A stretch of 64,000 nucleotides of DNA, taken from Clostridia bacterium (GTDB lineage Bacteria > Bacillota > Clostridia > Lachnospirales > Lachnospiraceae). The stretch spans positions 1 to 64,000 of the forward strand of contig CAJTFE010000018.1 of NCBI GenBank assembly GCA_910575725.1, read 5' to 3'. The notes beneath the pieces were generated by a model. It saw only the letters and a program-made list of their open reading frames with translations, made no database searches and was not told where the DNA came from. Every line of letters starts with the position of its first letter. Positions within the stretch are counted from its first letter, which is position 1. This document shows, in pieces, positions 26,083 through 35,484 of the stretch. The position numbers and the translations under genes were made by a program.

Positions 26083-27393
26083 ATGAGTGTTGTTAGTTTT
26101 CTGGTAAATGATTTATTAACCACACCAACTATTTTGATTGGACTGCTGATTCTTCTTGGTTACATATTGCAAAAGGCCGGTATTGTGAAGGCAATTACCG
26201 GAACAATCAGTGCAATGGTGGGCCTGCAGCTTATTATATTCGGTGGTAATCAGTTTTCTGCAGTTTTCAAACCGATTACCACTGCAGTATGTGAGGCCAC
26301 GGGCATTCAAGGCTACATTATGGATTCCTATGCAATGAAAGCGGCCAGCCAGGAGGCTCTGGGGGATGCCTTCGGGTGGATGGCCTATGTGTTTCTGATT
26401 GCATTTGCAGTAAATATTGTTTTCGTTATGTTGGGGAAATACACAAAAGTAAAGGGCGTTTTCTTAACCGGAAATGCGGGCACGGCTCATTCCCAGGCAA
26501 TGCTCTGGCTGATACTGGCTAATTTTGCATTGCCCTCCATAGCGACGATTGTGATTTCCGGCGTACTGGTAGGTATCTACTGGGCATATTCCACGACACT
26601 GGCTGCAGGCGTGGTGGACGAGGTGACGGACGGAGGCGGATTCACGGTTGGGCACAATCAGCAGATCGGCATCTGGTTTTTCGGGCGGCTTGCGCCAAAG
26701 CTTGCAGGCAAAAAGTCCATTGACTGTGAGGACATGAAGCTTCCTGGATGGCTGGCTGTATTTAATAACAATGTGACCTCTGTAGCTCTCCTGATGTTCG
26801 TGTTTGTAAGTTTATTCTGTATTCCTCTCGGAATTGACGGAATTACGGAGCTTTCCGGCGGTACCCACTGGCTTATTTATCTGATTATGGTGGGCATTCA
26901 GTTTTCAATGTATATGGTTATACTTCTTCAGGGTGTTCGTATGCTGTGTTCTGAACTGACTGCATCCTTCCAGGGGATTCAGCAGAAGCTTGTACCGAAT
27001 GCAATCCCGGCGATTGATGTTGCGGCGCTGCTTCCGTTTTCTCCCAATGCGGCAACTATCGGATTTTTGTTCTGTACTCTGGGAACCGTATTTTCTATGG
27101 CAATCCTTCTGGTGACCGGCAGTTCCATGATGATGCTTCCGGGCTTTACCCCTTTGTTTTTTTCGGGCGGACCTATCGGTGTGGTTGCCAACAAGAAGGG
27201 AGGACTGCGGGCTGTAATTATCTGCTGCTTCCTGCTCGGTGTGATTCAAACCTTTGGAACCTGCTGGGCAATTACACAGATTCATTTTGCATCAGCTACC
27301 GGCTGGTCGGGCATGTTTGACCTGTCCACCATATGGCCTGCAGTGATTCAGATAATGCGTTGGATTGGCAGCATGTTTGGAATTACGATATAG
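26083..27393 (+). CDS. PTS sugar transporter subunit IIC (UlaA/SgaT-like)
   Basis: This membrane component of a phosphotransferase system has 436 residues. It has the ascorbate/galactitol-type start LLTTPTILIGLLILLGYI and about ten to eleven helices, close to the family length of 450-460. It carries the sugar across the membrane for phosphorylation by IIB. The GxNxF-like GNQQ/GHNQQIG segment lies in the middle. GGAGGAAGG precedes ATG 26083. The longer frame from 25876 only translates two hairpin repeats. In this context the cargo is probably a sulfated or acidic sugar. No IIA gene is nearby. Confidence 0.88.
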   Translation: MSVVSFLVNDLLTTPTILIGLLILLGYILQKAGIVKAITGTISAMVGLQLIIFGGNQFSAVFKPITTAVCEATGIQGYIMDSYAMKAASQEALGDAFGWMAYVFLIAFAVNIVFVMLGKYTKVKGVFLTGNAGTAHSQAMLWLILANFALPSIATIVISGVLVGIYWAYSTTLAAGVVDEVTDGGGFTVGHNQQIGIWFFGRLAPKLAGKKSIDCEDMKLPGWLAVFNNNVTSVALLMFVFVSLFCIPLGIDGITELSGGTHWLIYLIMVGIQFSMYMVILLQGVRMLCSELTASFQGIQQKLVPNAIPAIDVAALLPFSPNAATIGFLFCTLGTVFSMAILLVTGSSMMMLPGFTPLFFSGGPIGVVANKKGGLRAVIICCFLLGVIQTFGTCWAITQIHFASATGWSGMFDLSTIWPAVIQIMRWIGSMFGITI

Positions 27394-27415
27394 CAAATGA
27401 TTTAAATGCGCCTTT

Positions 27416-27510
27416 CAGACGGTGCCCGGATAATTTTCCGAACCCATTTTCTGGAAGCCGGAAATCCATCTGGGAAACCGGGTGCAGTCTGAATGGTGCG
27501 GAACTGGAAT
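27416..27510 (+). repeat. Diverged family 1-like hairpin (PTS IIB leader)
   Basis: CAGACGGTGCCCGG pairs with CCGGGTGCAGTCTG, and an inner TTTTCCG pairs with CGGAAA. The tail GCGGAACTGGAATAGAAAGG matches the family 1 end and leads straight into the ribosome site of the IIB gene. Confidence 0.65.
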
Positions 27511-27527
27511 AGAAAGGAGAACGAGAA

Positions 27528-27845
27528 ATGGAAAACAATAAAATCAATGTATTATTTGTATGCGGTATGGGAATGGGAACCAGTACCATGGCGGAGATAG
27601 GAGTGAAAAATAATCTGAATAAGCTTCATATTTCTGCAAATGTACAGCATACCTCCTTAGGACAGATGGAATCCTTACGGGAATGGGCGGATGTTGTTGT
27701 GATTTTGAAGAATCTCTTTAATCAGATCACAGTGAAGGAAGGGGAATTTATACTTCCAGTGGTCAATGTAATGGACGGAAAGGGCATTGCGGCCCGGATT
27801 GAGGAAATTGTGATTCAGCATTTTCCGGAAGCGAAAGGATCCTGA
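27528..27845 (+). CDS. PTS subunit IIB (lactose/cellobiose or ascorbate type)
   Basis: This small cytoplasmic phosphocarrier has 105 residues. The phosphocysteine loop is FVCGMGMGTSTMAE, with the Cys about residue 12. It passes phosphate from a IIA domain to the sugar in the IIC channel. GAAAGGAG precedes the ATG. The sulfatase gene begins three bases after its stop, so both are in one message. The required IIA partner is not in the window and must be supplied from elsewhere. Confidence 0.9.
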   Translation: MENNKINVLFVCGMGMGTSTMAEIGVKNNLNKLHISANVQHTSLGQMESLREWADVVVILKNLFNQITVKEGEFILPVVNVMDGKGIAARIEEIVIQHFPEAKGS

Positions 27846-27847
27846 GC

Positions 27848-29332
27848 ATGAAAGCGATTATTGTATTTTATGATACATTGAACCGCCGGTATCTTCCCTG
27901 CTATAATCCGGAGGCAACGACCATTGCCCCCAATTTTACAAGGCTTTCCCGGCACAGCGTCTGCTTTGAAAACAGCTATGTAGGGTCTATGCCCTGTATA
28001 CCGGCCCGGAGAGAGCTGCACACGGGACGGTATAATTTCCTCCATCGGGAATGGGGGCCCCTGGAGCCTTTTGACGATTCCATGCCGGAGCTTTTGAAGG
28101 AAAACGGCATATATACGCACCTGATATCGGATCATCTGCACTACTGGGAGGACGGTGGAAGCAATTACCACACGCGATATTCCTCCTGGGAAATTATCCG
28201 CGGACAGGAGGGGGATCACTGGAAGGGACAAAAGGCCGAACCAGAGATTCCTTTGGTAGTCAAGGTGCCCCAGAAGCAGCAGGGCAGCGGAACCTCCGGC
28301 CTGTGGCGGTATGACTGGGTAAACCGTCAGCACATTAAGGAGGAGGAGGATTTTCCTCAGACAAAATGCTTTGATCGGGCCTGTGAATTTCTGGAGGTAA
28401 ACCATGGGGAGGATAAATGGCTGCTTCATCTGGAAACATTTGATCCCCATGAACCCTTCTATGTGCCACAGAAATATCTGGATATGTATCCGGAGGATTA
28501 TGAAGGGAAGCACTTTGACTGGCCGAGAGGGGCCGCAGAGGAGACGACAGAGGAGATCGCCCACTGCCGCAGGCAGTATCAGGCCTTGGTGACCATGTGC
28601 GATCACAATCTGGGGCGTATTCTGGATCTGATGGATCAATATCGGATGTGGGACGATACATTACTGATTGTAGGTACGGATCATGGCTTCCTTCTGGCAG
28701 AACATGGCTATTGGGGAAAGAACCAGATGCCTTACTACAATGAAGTGGCTCATACTCCGCTTTTTATCTGGGACCCAAGGTATAAGGAGCAGGATGTCCG
28801 ACGGCAGTCTCTGGTGCAGATGATTGACTGGATGCCTACATTGCTTCACTATTTTGATGCGCCGATTCCGGAGGATGTGCAGGGCAGCGTTCTGGATAAT
28901 GTAATTAAAGAGGATGTTCCCAACCGGGAGTATGCATTATATGGCGTATTTAGCGGGCATGTAAATATTACGGATGGCGATTATGCTTATATGCGGGCGC
29001 CTTTGCCGGAGAAAGTTGACGAGATTTATAACTATACTCTGGAGCCCCGGCATATGAACAGCCGCTTTAGTCCAGAGGAAATGCAGACAGCAGTCCTTGT
29101 TCCTCCGTTTTCATTTACGAAGGGATGCCCTGTCCTGAAGGTTAAGAGTAAGGATAAATATAAGGTGGGGCGTTTTGGTACCAGGCTGTATGATCTGAAG
29201 GCTGATCCAGAGGAAAAGACCCCTATTCAGAATGAAGAGGTGGAAAAGAGGATGATCCGTGCCATGATTAGGGCGATGAAGGACAATGATTGTCCCCGGG
29301 AGCAGTTTGAGCGGCTGGGGCTTAAGGTATAA
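27848..29332 (+). CDS. Cytoplasmic Cys-type sulfatase
   Basis: This sulfatase of 494 residues is in the alkaline phosphatase superfamily. The formylglycine motif is C50-I-P-A-R in GSMPCIPARRELHTGRY. The metal-binding Asp is in FYDT near residue 9, and later TDHGFLLAEHGYWGKN carries the second metal and sulfate-binding residues. It has no signal peptide, so it acts inside the cell. That fits a sugar-sulfate delivered by the adjacent PTS. It needs maturation by the radical SAM enzyme at 23557. The C terminus resembles choline-sulfatase and arylsulfatase A-like proteins, but the substrate is unknown. Confidence 0.92.
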   Translation: MKAIIVFYDTLNRRYLPCYNPEATTIAPNFTRLSRHSVCFENSYVGSMPCIPARRELHTGRYNFLHREWGPLEPFDDSMPELLKENGIYTHLISDHLHYWEDGGSNYHTRYSSWEIIRGQEGDHWKGQKAEPEIPLVVKVPQKQQGSGTSGLWRYDWVNRQHIKEEEDFPQTKCFDRACEFLEVNHGEDKWLLHLETFDPHEPFYVPQKYLDMYPEDYEGKHFDWPRGAAEETTEEIAHCRRQYQALVTMCDHNLGRILDLMDQYRMWDDTLLIVGTDHGFLLAEHGYWGKNQMPYYNEVAHTPLFIWDPRYKEQDVRRQSLVQMIDWMPTLLHYFDAPIPEDVQGSVLDNVIKEDVPNREYALYGVFSGHVNITDGDYAYMRAPLPEKVDEIYNYTLEPRHMNSRFSPEEMQTAVLVPPFSFTKGCPVLKVKSKDKYKVGRFGTRLYDLKADPEEKTPIQNEEVEKRMIRAMIRAMKDNDCPREQFERLGLKV

Positions 29333-29339
29333 ACAGACG

Positions 29340-30116
29340 ATGAGTATATTTTTCAGCTTTATTATTTGTGTGGCGGCTACGGTTATCGGCAGTATCAGTG
29401 GGGTGGGTGGAGGCGTCATTATCAAGCCAGTCATGGATGCGGTGTCGGGGATGTCCGTATCTTCTATCAGCTTTCTTTCCGGCTGTACGGTTTTGGGTAT
29501 GACAACTACATCCATGCTCGGCAACAGGAATGGGCAGGTTAAGATTGAAAAATGCAGGGGAACGCTTCTGGCTGTTGGTGCGGCAGCCGGGGGCGTGATG
29601 GGGAAGGAGCTTTTTGAGCGTGCGGTTTCTGCCGGAGGTCCTGGTATTCATGCGGCACAGCAGGTATTGATGGTGGTTCTGACTGTTGGGGTTTTGATTT
29701 ATACGGTTTATAATGGGCGGATACATGCTCTCAAGGTGGAAAACAAAGCTGTCTGTGTGCTGATTGGACTGGTACTTGGAGGTGTGTCAGCTTTTCTGGG
29801 AATTGGAGGCGGCCCTGTTAATCTCGTGGTTCTTTATTACTTTTTTTCTATGGATAGTAAGACGGCGGCGCTGAATTCTCTGTATATTATTTTGATTTCC
29901 CAGAGTGCGAGCCTTTTGAATACGCTGATGAGTGGTAATGTGCCGGAATTTCAGTGGAGTATTTTGATTACTATGGTGGCAGGAGGGATTCTGGGAGGGA
30001 TGATTGGGCGAAGGGTGAGCAAAAAGATGGATAATAGAGGTGTTGACAGACTTTTCCGGGGCCTCTTGGTTGTGATTGCAGGGATTAGTTTTTACAATCT
30101 TTGGTGTCTGGTTTAG
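29340..30116 (+). CDS. TauE/SafE-family anion exporter
   Basis: This membrane protein has 258 residues and about seven to eight helices in two similar halves. It has the typical GSISGVGGGVIIKPVMDA near residue 15 and the repeat SAFLGIGGGPVNLVVLYYFF in the second half. The family exports sulfite, sulfoacetate and related anions. It starts eight bases after the sulfatase, so export of the sulfate or sulfite released inside the cell is the simple reading. ATG 29340 is set by the family's usual N terminus. The ribosome site (AAGGT) is weak, which suggests coupling to sulfatase translation. Confidence 0.85.
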   Translation: MSIFFSFIICVAATVIGSISGVGGGVIIKPVMDAVSGMSVSSISFLSGCTVLGMTTTSMLGNRNGQVKIEKCRGTLLAVGAAAGGVMGKELFERAVSAGGPGIHAAQQVLMVVLTVGVLIYTVYNGRIHALKVENKAVCVLIGLVLGGVSAFLGIGGGPVNLVVLYYFFSMDSKTAALNSLYIILISQSASLLNTLMSGNVPEFQWSILITMVAGGILGGMIGRRVSKKMDNRGVDRLFRGLLVVIAGISFYNLWCLV

Positions 30117-30150
30117 GTTACATAGTTTTGATATATAATTGGGGACGGAA

Positions 30151-30216
30151 GCCGCAAAATAAGCTCACAGACTTTTCCAGTTCTGTGGGCTTATTCTGCG
30201 GCTGCCTGTTTTTTAA
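30151..30216 (+). terminator. Terminator of the sulfated-sugar operon
   Basis: GCCGCA-AATAAGC-CACAGA pairs with TCTGTG-GCTTATT-TGCGGC, a stem of about 20 bases, followed by TGCCTGTTTTTTAAA. Confidence 0.9.
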
Positions 30217-30232
30217 AATATTTTGTATTTTT

Positions 30233-30262
30233 GTGACATATGCAGTTCTTTAAAAGTATAAT
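30233..30262 (+). promoter_or_regulatory. Promoter of the ECF sigma factor gene
   Basis: GTGACA (30233-30238) and TATAAT (30257-30262) are 18 bases apart, 27 bases before the ATG. Confidence 0.6.
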
Positions 30263-30288
30263 AGATACAGGCCTGGAAGGAGGAGCAT

Positions 30289-30921
30289 ATGAATCGGGAT
30301 GTACAACGGAAACAGCAGATAGAAGCTCTGATTTTGAAATATGAGAAAACGGTATATAAGCTGGCTTATTCCTATATGAAGAATAGGCAGGATACCGACG
30401 ACATTTATCAGGAGGTCTTCCTGCGGTTTTTCCGGAAGAAACCGGAGTTTGAGAGTGAGGAGCATGAGAAAGCATGGTTTATCCGAACGACGATTAATTG
30501 CTGTAAGAGCTATTTTTTGTCGGGGTGGGTGAAACGGACGATGGCTATGGAGGAACGGACGATGGGCCGGGAGGACAGCTATGAGATGGAAGAGCGGAGC
30601 GAGCTTTTTTATGCGGTGATGGAGCTTCCTGTGAAGTATCGGACGGTGATTCATCTTTTTTACTATGAGGGGTACACGGTGAAGGAGATTGCCGGGCTTC
30701 TGGAGGAAAAGGTGACGACGATTACGACCAGGCTGAGCAGAGGACGAGAGCGGCTCCGGGAGGTGCTGGATGCAGAGGCGGCCGGAGAGTCCAAGGTGTA
30801 TGGGAATGCGGCCTGCAAAAAACGGGCCGGTTCCAAAGGTACGGGAGGCAGAAGTCAGAGTGCTAAGAGTATGGGAAAATTGTCAGTGGCTGGACAAAAG
30901 GAAACTTATATTAGATTTTAG
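30289..30921 (+). CDS. ECF-type RNA polymerase sigma factor
   Basis: The protein has 210 residues. Region 2 (LILKYEKTVYKLAYSYMKN, DTDDIYQEVFLRFF) and region 4 (LPVKYRTVIHLFYYEGYTVK with EIAGLLEEKV) are complete. A basic, Gly- and Ser-rich tail of about 45 residues after region 4 is unusual for the family. AAGGAGGAG precedes the ATG. The DUF4179 gene begins 18 bases downstream. In Clostridia such pairs encode a sigma factor and its membrane-bound control protein. Confidence 0.92.
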   Translation: MNRDVQRKQQIEALILKYEKTVYKLAYSYMKNRQDTDDIYQEVFLRFFRKKPEFESEEHEKAWFIRTTINCCKSYFLSGWVKRTMAMEERTMGREDSYEMEERSELFYAVMELPVKYRTVIHLFYYEGYTVKEIAGLLEEKVTTITTRLSRGRERLREVLDAEAAGESKVYGNAACKKRAGSKGTGGRSQSAKSMGKLSVAGQKETYIRF

Positions 30922-30939
30922 AAAAGGAGGAGTGTTGGC

Positions 30940-32508
30940 ATGAGTATAAAAGGATATAAGAATGCATTTTGGGGTATTGAGCCTTCTAAGGAGCTGCACG
31001 ACTCTTTGTTTCAGGCGGTTTTAAATGAGGAGAATGAAATGAAAATAGAGGATAGAGGAGAAAAACGGGTGAAACGAAGCAGGCGTGTAAGAGCCAGGAT
31101 GATAGCGGCCTGTGCGGCGGTGATGATTCTCTGTGTATCTATGACGGCAGCGGCAGCCTTTGATTTTAATGAAATTTTCCAGGGCTTCTTTAAAAAGGAA
31201 ACGGTTGTGGAAGAAGAGGGAAAAAATGAGGTTTCGGCGGTGCCACTGGAGGCTGGAGATGATTTTCTTGCAAGTGCTGGGAATGTGATTCAAGAGGAGA
31301 CGGTGGGAAACGGCCTTAAGCTGACGCTTCGGGGAACGGTGGGAGACGGTAATGCTCTTTATGCGGCTCTTGATGTGGAGACTGAGGACGGAAGCCCTTT
31401 TAGCGAAGAGCAGGAGAGCAGTGTGCAGTCCTACCGGTTTGAGGAGGTTATGCTTGAGGGCGAGGGCATTGGCGGCGACGGCATTGATCGGTGTTACTGC
31501 GGCCTGGAGCAGATTGATGATGGCAGCGTGCCGGGGAAGGCTACCTTTTTGCTGTCGGAGGTTTTTGAGAATGATTTGAAAGGGAAAGAGATTAAAATGT
31601 CCCTGCGGAATCTGATGGCAGAGAGCAATGAGATTGTTGATATGGGCATGGACAAAACCATCTGGGAGCTGATACAGGAGTTTGAGCCTTTGGAGATATG
31701 TGAAGGGAGTAACGCAGGCTTAGAGATTGGAATGTATACAGAAGAAACAGATGCAGATGGCAATATGGAGAGGCACGAGAGCTTTATGGTAGAAAAAACC
31801 GATAAGCGGATTGCTTTTTCCTCCAAGTATCCCAAAGCGCGTATTTCCAATATGGGGATCTTTAGAGGACAGTATGCGGATAATCTGATTGTCAATCTGG
31901 ATTTTGGGGGAGAGTTTGACTGGGATCTTCTGGATCAGAAGTCTTTGATTGTTATGGATCGCCGTACCAGACAGGTACTCAATGGAAGCTCCGAAGCTAT
32001 GACTATCGGAAACGGAACCGAGGAAGGTTATTTTCCGGGCATGGAGGGCCAGGCGGATATTGTGGGGGAAGATTACGTTTCCTGTCGTTATTGCTTTAAC
32101 GATATCAGTGAGAGCCAGGCGAAAAATGCAGTCTTTGCCCTGAGCGGCGACGGTTCCTATGACGAATTGTTCGGCGGCGAGTGGACTTTGAGCTTCCGGG
32201 TAGACTATGAGGACACGATGAAAGCCTGGAAATTGCAGGAAAAGACGGCAGTCGGAAATATAGAAATCAAAAAAGTTCAGATTTCTCCCGTGTCTGCCGT
32301 GCTGGAATTCGACATATTGTCGGATGACACGGTGGAGTTTGACGATGTTTCGCTGAAGCTTAAGAACGGAAACCAGGTGAAATGGAATGCTATGAGCTGG
32401 GATGAGGAAAGAGAAGAAGCGAAATCCTGCCGGATACTCTGGAAGAGCGTGGTGGATCTGGAGGATATTGAAGGTATTATTGTAAATGGGACAGAGATAG
32501 CATTATAG
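30940..32508 (+). CDS. DUF4179 membrane protein, probable anti-sigma factor
   Basis: The protein has 522 residues. A cytoplasmic N terminus of about 50 residues ends in a basic RSRRVRAR stretch. One membrane helix follows (residues about 53-73, MIAACAAVMILCVSMTAAAA), then a large extracellular DUF4179 region with repeated beta-rich segments. DUF4179 proteins are typically encoded after an ECF sigma factor and hold it at the membrane. This is inferred from family and position, since no binding motif can be read directly. AAAAGGAGGAG precedes the ATG. Confidence 0.85.
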   Translation: MSIKGYKNAFWGIEPSKELHDSLFQAVLNEENEMKIEDRGEKRVKRSRRVRARMIAACAAVMILCVSMTAAAAFDFNEIFQGFFKKETVVEEEGKNEVSAVPLEAGDDFLASAGNVIQEETVGNGLKLTLRGTVGDGNALYAALDVETEDGSPFSEEQESSVQSYRFEEVMLEGEGIGGDGIDRCYCGLEQIDDGSVPGKATFLLSEVFENDLKGKEIKMSLRNLMAESNEIVDMGMDKTIWELIQEFEPLEICEGSNAGLEIGMYTEETDADGNMERHESFMVEKTDKRIAFSSKYPKARISNMGIFRGQYADNLIVNLDFGGEFDWDLLDQKSLIVMDRRTRQVLNGSSEAMTIGNGTEEGYFPGMEGQADIVGEDYVSCRYCFNDISESQAKNAVFALSGDGSYDELFGGEWTLSFRVDYEDTMKAWKLQEKTAVGNIEIKKVQISPVSAVLEFDILSDDTVEFDDVSLKLKNGNQVKWNAMSWDEEREEAKSCRILWKSVVDLEDIEGIIVNGTEIAL

Positions 32509-32545
32509 AATTACGTTTTTTGTCACATGGGAAGGCTATGAAAAA

Positions 32546-32579
32546 GAACCGCAGCCCCTTATCAGGCTGCGGTTCTTTT
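32546..32579 (+). terminator. Terminator after the sigma/DUF4179 operon
   Basis: GAACCGCAGCC and GGCTGCGGTTC form a perfect 11-base stem followed by TTTT. The next 240 bases (32580-32820) show no gene. Confidence 0.9.
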
Positions 32580-32820
32580 CTGGAGCCGGTAAATTATGGA
32601 TGCTGTTGTCTGTTTCACAGTAATAATTTTTAAGATTTAGAGCGATGGTTTCCGATTGAGTAAATTTATATAATGTGATAAAATATACCTCATTCTGTTG
32701 TATTGTTTTTAAGGCGTCATGCATCAACGTGGGATACGCTGAAGATTCGAATGGTCACGCCGAGCGGAATGATAGAGAAAAAGGAACCATCAGCGAGTAT
32801 ACAAGATGTACCATAATTGA

Positions 32821-33079
32821 TATGTCAAATAAGGTATTGGAGCACATAGCTAAAAAGTATCATGCTGTTAGGGAAGGAGTGAAATCGGTTATGGGCGGAA
32901 AGGTTCTGGAATATGAAGCAAAGACGATAAAGAGAGAAGGCATAAAAGAGGGTATAAAAGAGGGCATAGAAGGTACCGTATCCATTTTAAAGAATTTAGG
33001 CGTACCGCAGCAGACAATCCTGGCTAACATTCAGGAGCAGTATAACTTAAGCCCGGAAGACTCTAAAAAGTATTTGTAA
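32821..33079 (+). pseudogene. Remnant of an Rpn-family nuclease (C-terminal part)
   Basis: From the ATG at 32821 the frame gives 86 residues. The end (YEAKTIKREGIKEGIKEG, then ILKNLGVPQQTILAN) is the charged C-terminal tail seen in Rpn/PDDEXK_2 nucleases such as the gene at 5377. The nuclease core is missing, and the DNA upstream (32675-32820) gives only an unrelated short frame. It is most likely a decayed copy. Confidence 0.65.
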
Positions 33080-33362
33080 TAATGAGTACCCTCAGTGTCC
33101 GCTTATCCATTGAGGGCAGGAAGATGCCGGAAAAAACACTGGATGCTTTGAATACAGAGGAGATATAAACACTTTGTAGGACATGCAGAGAATGAAAAAG
33201 GGGAAATGTGCTAAAGTGGTATTGAAACACTTGAAATGAGAGATTGACAGCAGCTCTTTTTTAATACAAACCAGTGATTCTGCAAGAATAGTGAAAGCTT
33301 ATATCTGTTTTCCAATTATAAAATCAAGTTAAATTTCTATTTGAACAGGGAAGAAAGACAGA

Positions 33363-33399
33363 AAACATCCGACAGTTTGTACGATTGTCGGATGTTTTT
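33363..33399 (+). terminator. Terminator upstream of fhs
   Basis: AAACATCCGACA and TGTCGGATGTTT form a perfect 12-base stem followed by TTCTG. The stretch 33080-33362 before it shows no gene or repeat that I can support. Confidence 0.8.
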
Positions 33400-33413
33400 C
33401 TGTGGAATATAAT
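33385..33413 (+). promoter_or_regulatory. Promoter of fhs
   Basis: TTGTCG (33385-33390) and TATAAT (33408-33413) are 17 bases apart. The -35 lies inside the right arm of the preceding terminator. Confidence 0.6.
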
Positions 33414-33422
33414 GGAGACAAC

Positions 33423-33598
33423 GTAGATAAGGACAGTACATAATGGATTGTTAAATTATCTACAAAATAACACCTAACAAGGAAACACCCTTCGGGCAGG
33501 GCAGATTTACTTGTAAGGCGAAGAGAAGGCGCCGCAGGAAATGTACCTTGTATACTCGAAAAAATCATGGGTGGGTCAAGGAAAGGAGACGTTTCGAA
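33423..33598 (+). ncRNA. Structured leader of fhs (unknown class)
   Basis: GTAGATAA (33423-33430) pairs perfectly with TTATCTAC (33456-33463). CAAGG (33478-33482) can close with CCTTG (33546-33550) over a region that includes CCCTTCGGG. Fhs genes can carry THF or ZTP riboswitches, but I do not see their conserved bases. The segment CAAGGAAACACCCTTCGGG nearly repeats in the tandem repeats at 51277-51409. Confidence 0.4.
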
Positions 33599-35287
33599 AT
33601 GGGATTCAAATCAGACATCGAAATTGCACAGGAGACAGTCATGCAGCCGATCACGGAGATCGCGGCAAAAGCAGGGATTGACGACAAGTATCTGGAGCAG
33701 TACGGAAAGTACAAAGCAAAGATCGACTACAATCTGTTAAAAGAGAGCAATGCAGAGAACGGAAAGCTGATTCTGGTAACGGCTATCAACCCCACACCGG
33801 CAGGCGAGGGCAAGACCACCACAACCGTAGGTCTGGCAGACGGTATGCAGAAGCTTGGCAAGAAGGTTATGGTAGCGCTCCGTGAGCCATCCCTTGGCCC
33901 CGTATTCGGTGTAAAGGGCGGAGCAGCAGGCGGCGGCTATGCACAGGTAGTTCCCATGGAGGACATCAACCTTCACTTCACCGGCGACTTCCATGCAATC
34001 GGCGCGGCAAACAACCTGCTGGCAGCTATGATCGACAATCATATTTTCCAGGGCAATGCACTGAACATTGATCCCAGAAAGATTACCTGGAGAAGATGCG
34101 TGGATATGAACGACCGTCAGCTCCGTAACGTAGTGGACGGCCTTGGCGGCAAGACCAACGGCATGCCCAGAGAGGACGGCTACGATATTACCGTTGCTTC
34201 CGAGATTATGGCAGTTCTGTGTCTGGCAAATGACATCACAGATTTGAAGGAAAGACTTGCAAGAATCATCGTTGGATATACTTATGGAAAGGCTTCCGAG
34301 CAGAAGCCCGTAACGGCAGGCGATCTGAACGCACAGGGCGCTATGGCAGCTCTTCTTAAGGATGCCTTAAAGCCCAATCTGGTACAGACCTTAGAGCATG
34401 TACCGGCTATCGTTCACGGCGGACCTTTCGCAAATATCGCTCACGGATGTAACTCTGTAACGGCTACCAAGATGGCTATGAAGCTGGCTGACTACACCAT
34501 CACAGAGGCAGGCTTCGGCGCTGACTTAGGCGCTGAGAAGTTCCTGGATATTAAGTGCCGTATGGCAGGCTTAAAGCCCAATGCAGTTGTTATTGTAGCG
34601 ACCGTTCGCGCTCTTAAGTACAATGGAGGCGTTCCCAAGGCAGATCTCAATAATGAGAACCTGGAGGCTCTTGAGAAGGGACTTCCCAACCTGCTGAAGC
34701 ATGTAAGCAATATTAAGGATGTATATAAGCTTCCCTGCGTAGTTGCTATCAATGCATTCCCCACCGATACCAAGGCCGAGCTTGACCTGGTAGAGAACAA
34801 GTGTAAAGAACTTGGTGTTAACGTTGCTCTGTCTGAAGTATGGGCAAAAGGCGGCGAAGGCGGCGTGAAGCTGGCTGAAGAAGTAATCCGCCTGGTTGAG
34901 GAGCCTAACGACTTCACCTTCTCCTATGAGCTTGAAGGCACCAGCATTGAGGATAAGCTGAATGCAATCGTTCAGAAGATCTACGGCGGTTCCCGTGCAG
35001 TTCTGACTGCTAACGCTCAGAAGCAGGCTAAAGAGCTTGAGGCACTTGGATTCGGCAGCTGCCCCATCTGCGTGGCAAAGACACAGTACAGCTTGACAGA
35101 CGATCAGACCAAGCTGGGCGCTCCCAAGGATTTCGAGGTTACCGTGCGCAATCTGAAGATTTCCGCAGGCGCAGGCTTTATCGTAGCTCTGACCGGCGAG
35201 ATTATGACCATGCCCGGACTTCCCAAGGTTCCGGCGGCAGAGCGCATCGATGTAGACGAGACCGGCAAGATTTCCGGATTGTTCTAA
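33599..35287 (+). CDS. fhs: Formate-tetrahydrofolate ligase
   Basis: This enzyme of 562 residues joins formate to tetrahydrofolate using ATP, giving 10-formyl-THF. It is the entry step of the methyl branch of the Wood-Ljungdahl pathway and of one-carbon metabolism. The P-loop is [17 protein letters not shown] near residue 65, and the length is normal. ATG 33599 follows AAAGGAG at 33593 and the extra 17 codons upstream are leader. It is followed in order by the cyclohydrolase and dehydrogenase genes of the same route. Codon use here is the most biased in the window, which suggests high expression. Confidence 0.97.
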   Translation: MGFKSDIEIAQETVMQPITEIAAKAGIDDKYLEQYGKYKAKIDYNLLKESNAENGKLILVTAINPTPAGEGKTTTTVGLADGMQKLGKKVMVALREPSLGPVFGVKGGAAGGGYAQVVPMEDINLHFTGDFHAIGAANNLLAAMIDNHIFQGNALNIDPRKITWRRCVDMNDRQLRNVVDGLGGKTNGMPREDGYDITVASEIMAVLCLANDITDLKERLARIIVGYTYGKASEQKPVTAGDLNAQGAMAALLKDALKPNLVQTLEHVPAIVHGGPFANIAHGCNSVTATKMAMKLADYTITEAGFGADLGAEKFLDIKCRMAGLKPNAVVIVATVRALKYNGGVPKADLNNENLEALEKGLPNLLKHVSNIKDVYKLPCVVAINAFPTDTKAELDLVENKCKELGVNVALSEVWAKGGEGGVKLAEEVIRLVEEPNDFTFSYELEGTSIEDKLNAIVQKIYGGSRAVLTANAQKQAKELEALGFGSCPICVAKTQYSLTDDQTKLGAPKDFEVTVRNLKISAGAGFIVALTGEIMTMPGLPKVPAAERIDVDETGKISGLF

Positions 35288-35377
35288 GTATATCTGTCAG
35301 AACTATTATAAACCTATAAAGAACACAGTCGGGAAGGACCCTAACAGGCCCTTCCTGCTTGTGGGTAAAGCAAAAAA

Positions 35378-35478
35378 CAGCAGAAGCCCCTATGTGCACA
35401 GAAGGATTTACGGACGCAGATAAAGCGGCCGGAAATTCTTCTTAGAGAGGTGCGGCGGATGGGCGGATGCGGTACTGG
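35378..35478 (+). repeat. Family 1 hairpin repeat, diverged subfamily copy H1
   Basis: The inner stem AGAAGGATTT pairs with AAATTCTTCT, and the tip is CGGACGC with GCGGCCG. Every position differs from copies A-G in a paired way. The 35288-35377 stretch before it holds only a GGAAGG...CCTTCC stem that may end the fhs message. Confidence 0.75.
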
Positions 35479-35484
35479 AAAAAA

